Assembly: GCA_038818725.1 (NCBI GenBank)
Contig: JAWAYL010000050.1
Span: 1 to 6,716, forward strand
Length of the DNA stretch: 6,716 bases
Origin: JACIWB01 sp038818725
Lineage (GTDB): Archaea; Thermoplasmatota; E2; UBA202; JdFR-43
Reading direction: 5' to 3'
Under the pieces are notes generated by a model. The model did not search any database. It was not told the origin of the DNA and worked only from the letters and a program-made list of their open reading frames with translations. The position numbers were made by a program, and so were the translations under genes. Of the stretch, positions 5,893 through 6,716 are shown piece by piece. The first letter of the stretch is position 1. Every line of letters starts with the position of its first letter.

Positions 5893-6461
5893 ATGTTGTT
5901 CATGTTAAATGCCCAAAATGCAAAAATTTATTTTTTTCAAAAAAAACTGATATAGCTTTTATTTGCGAAAATTGTGGAACATTGCATATAAGAGAAGATG
6001 AAATAAAAATTTTTAATTATGAATTCTGGAAGTTTTCAAAGAATATGGAGGGAGAAAAATATTACATGCCTTTCTGGAAAATGGATGTAGTGGTAGATAT
6101 TCATGAAAGTAAGGTTGTTGGAATCATGAAAATTGCAAATTTATTTAGAGATAAATCTGGAATAACATCTGTTTATGTTCCTGGAGTTGATTTCTCGCCG
6201 GAAGAATTCAGGCAGTGGTCGAATCTCTTAACATTTAATCAATTTAAACCTGAAATTGAAAAATCCACAAAAATTGAAAGAATTCCATTAGCGATAGGTG
6301 AAAAAGAAGCGGAAAAACTCACTGATTTTCTAATCCTTAGTTACGAAGCTGAGAAGCCAGGCGTTTTGCAATATATAGATTATGAAATGAAAATAAATGA
6401 AAAGAAAATTGTATATGTTCCAGTTTATCTATCAAACAATAGATACGTAATAGGAGTATAG
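5889..6461 (+). CDS. Soluble zinc-ribbon protein, shortened paralogue 3
   Basis: A 190-residue protein sharing the N-terminal zinc ribbon (Cys8/Cys11, Cys26/Cys29) and the two aromatic-proline motifs of the previous two proteins, seen here as KYYMPFWKMDV (57-67) and IVYVPVYLSNNRYVIGV (174-190). It stops where the paralogues continue into their membrane helices, so it has no membrane segment and should be cytosolic or attached through partners. Its ATG overlaps the preceding TGA stop by 2 nt (ATGA arrangement) and has an SD, so it is translated as part of the cluster. The reading frame is intact and ends cleanly before a T-rich tract, so it looks like a functional short form and not a recent truncation. 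The function is unknown; an accessory or regulatory subunit of the putative membrane complex is a guess. Confidence 0.75.
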   Translation: MNVVHVKCPKCKNLFFSKKTDIAFICENCGTLHIREDEIKIFNYEFWKFSKNMEGEKYYMPFWKMDVVVDIHESKVVGIMKIANLFRDKSGITSVYVPGVDFSPEEFRQWSNLLTFNQFKPEIEKSTKIERIPLAIGEKEAEKLTDFLILSYEAEKPGVLQYIDYEMKINEKKIVYVPVYLSNNRYVIGV

Positions 6462-6465
6462 CAAG

Positions 6466-6482
6466 TTTTTTAATGTTTTTTT
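6466..6482 (+). promoter_or_regulatory. T-rich tract: possible terminator of the cluster and TATA region of the next gene
   Basis: T runs at 6466-6471 and 6476-6482 follow the last cluster stop by 4-21 nt, as expected of archaeal termination. TTTTTTAAT at 6466-6474 is also about 24 nt before the ATG at 6494, so the same DNA could act as the next gene's promoter. Either reading is weak alone. Confidence 0.35.
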
Positions 6483-6493
6483 CATTTACTTTC

Positions 6494-6716
6494 ATGAAAG
6501 CATTGGCATTTGCAATATCTCTTCTAATGATTGCTCCTATAGCAGTTCAAAAAAGCAATGAAAATATTTTTTCTGGCTATACAAATTTTATTTATAAAGA
6601 AGGTTATCCTGTTTTGCCATATAAATATGAAACATATGTTTTTCCATTTGGAACGGAAATAAAAGAAATAAAAGTAGAGGAAAAAAATATTGAAAAAATA
6701 AAATTAAATGAAAAAA
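6494..6716 (+). CDS. Secreted protein, N-terminal part; gingipain (C25) propeptide-like (partial at window end)
   Basis: The open frame runs off the window after 74 codons. It begins MKALAFAISLLMIAPIAV, a signal peptide with a basic n-region and hydrophobic core, then a segment with YKEGYPVLPYKYETYVFPFG (about 40-59) and TEIKEIKV. The pattern GxPxLPxxxxxxxxPxGxxIxxIxV is typical of the propeptide of gingipain-type C25 cysteine peptidases and related secreted proteins. The protein is therefore probably exported and may be a protease precursor, but the catalytic domain is outside the window. An in-frame ATG at 6473 would add MFFSFTF; 6494 is preferred because the signal peptide is then normal and a TATA-like tract sits at the right distance. 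No relation to the zinc-ribbon cluster is evident. Confidence 0.6.
   Translation, partial: MKALAFAISLLMIAPIAVQKSNENIFSGYTNFIYKEGYPVLPYKYETYVFPFGTEIKEIKVEEKNIEKIKLNEK

Overview
The window looks like chromosomal DNA from an AT-rich archaeon. Three things support this. TATA-like boxes (TTTAAAT type) lie about 24-26 nt upstream of start codons that lack a Shine-Dalgarno (SD) site, as expected for leaderless archaeal transcripts. Genes inside the operon instead carry GAGGTG-type SD sites matching the archaeal 16S rRNA 3' end. The proteins are rich in Lys, Ile and Glu, and the aminotransferase resembles Thermococcales proteins as I recall them. A Thermoplasmatota-like or other euryarchaeal lineage is a guess; nothing here fixes the taxon.

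Layout. 1-169: AT-rich leader with three inverted repeats and a TATA box. 170-1525 (+): class III PLP-dependent aminotransferase or racemase. 1515-1679 (-): a 54-residue zinc protein of the Trm112 type, overlapping the aminotransferase 3' end convergently by 11 bp. 1680-1711: a 32-bp gap with two face-to-face promoters. 1712-2452 (+): TruA-type tRNA pseudouridine synthase. 2476-6461 (+): a tight five-gene cluster holding a helical protein (GYEGYR family), an SPFH-domain protein ending in three zinc ribbons, and three related proteins that each begin with a zinc ribbon. Two of those three have a pair of C-terminal membrane helices; the third has none. 6494 to the window end (+): the start of a secreted protein whose N-terminus resembles the propeptide of gingipain-type (C25) peptidases.

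The most interesting part is the five-gene cluster at 2476-6461. Its gene content recalls the Bacillus subtilis pspA-ydjGHI operon, in which the membrane proteins YdjG and YdjH recruit the soluble SPFH protein YdjI and, with it, the helical protein PspA to stressed membranes. The archaeal helical protein is not recognisably PspA, so this is an analogy from gene content and architecture. It suggests an archaeal membrane-stress or membrane-scaffold module that may be undescribed. The first half of the window holds tRNA/translation-related genes (Trm112-like, TruA) and amino-acid metabolism.
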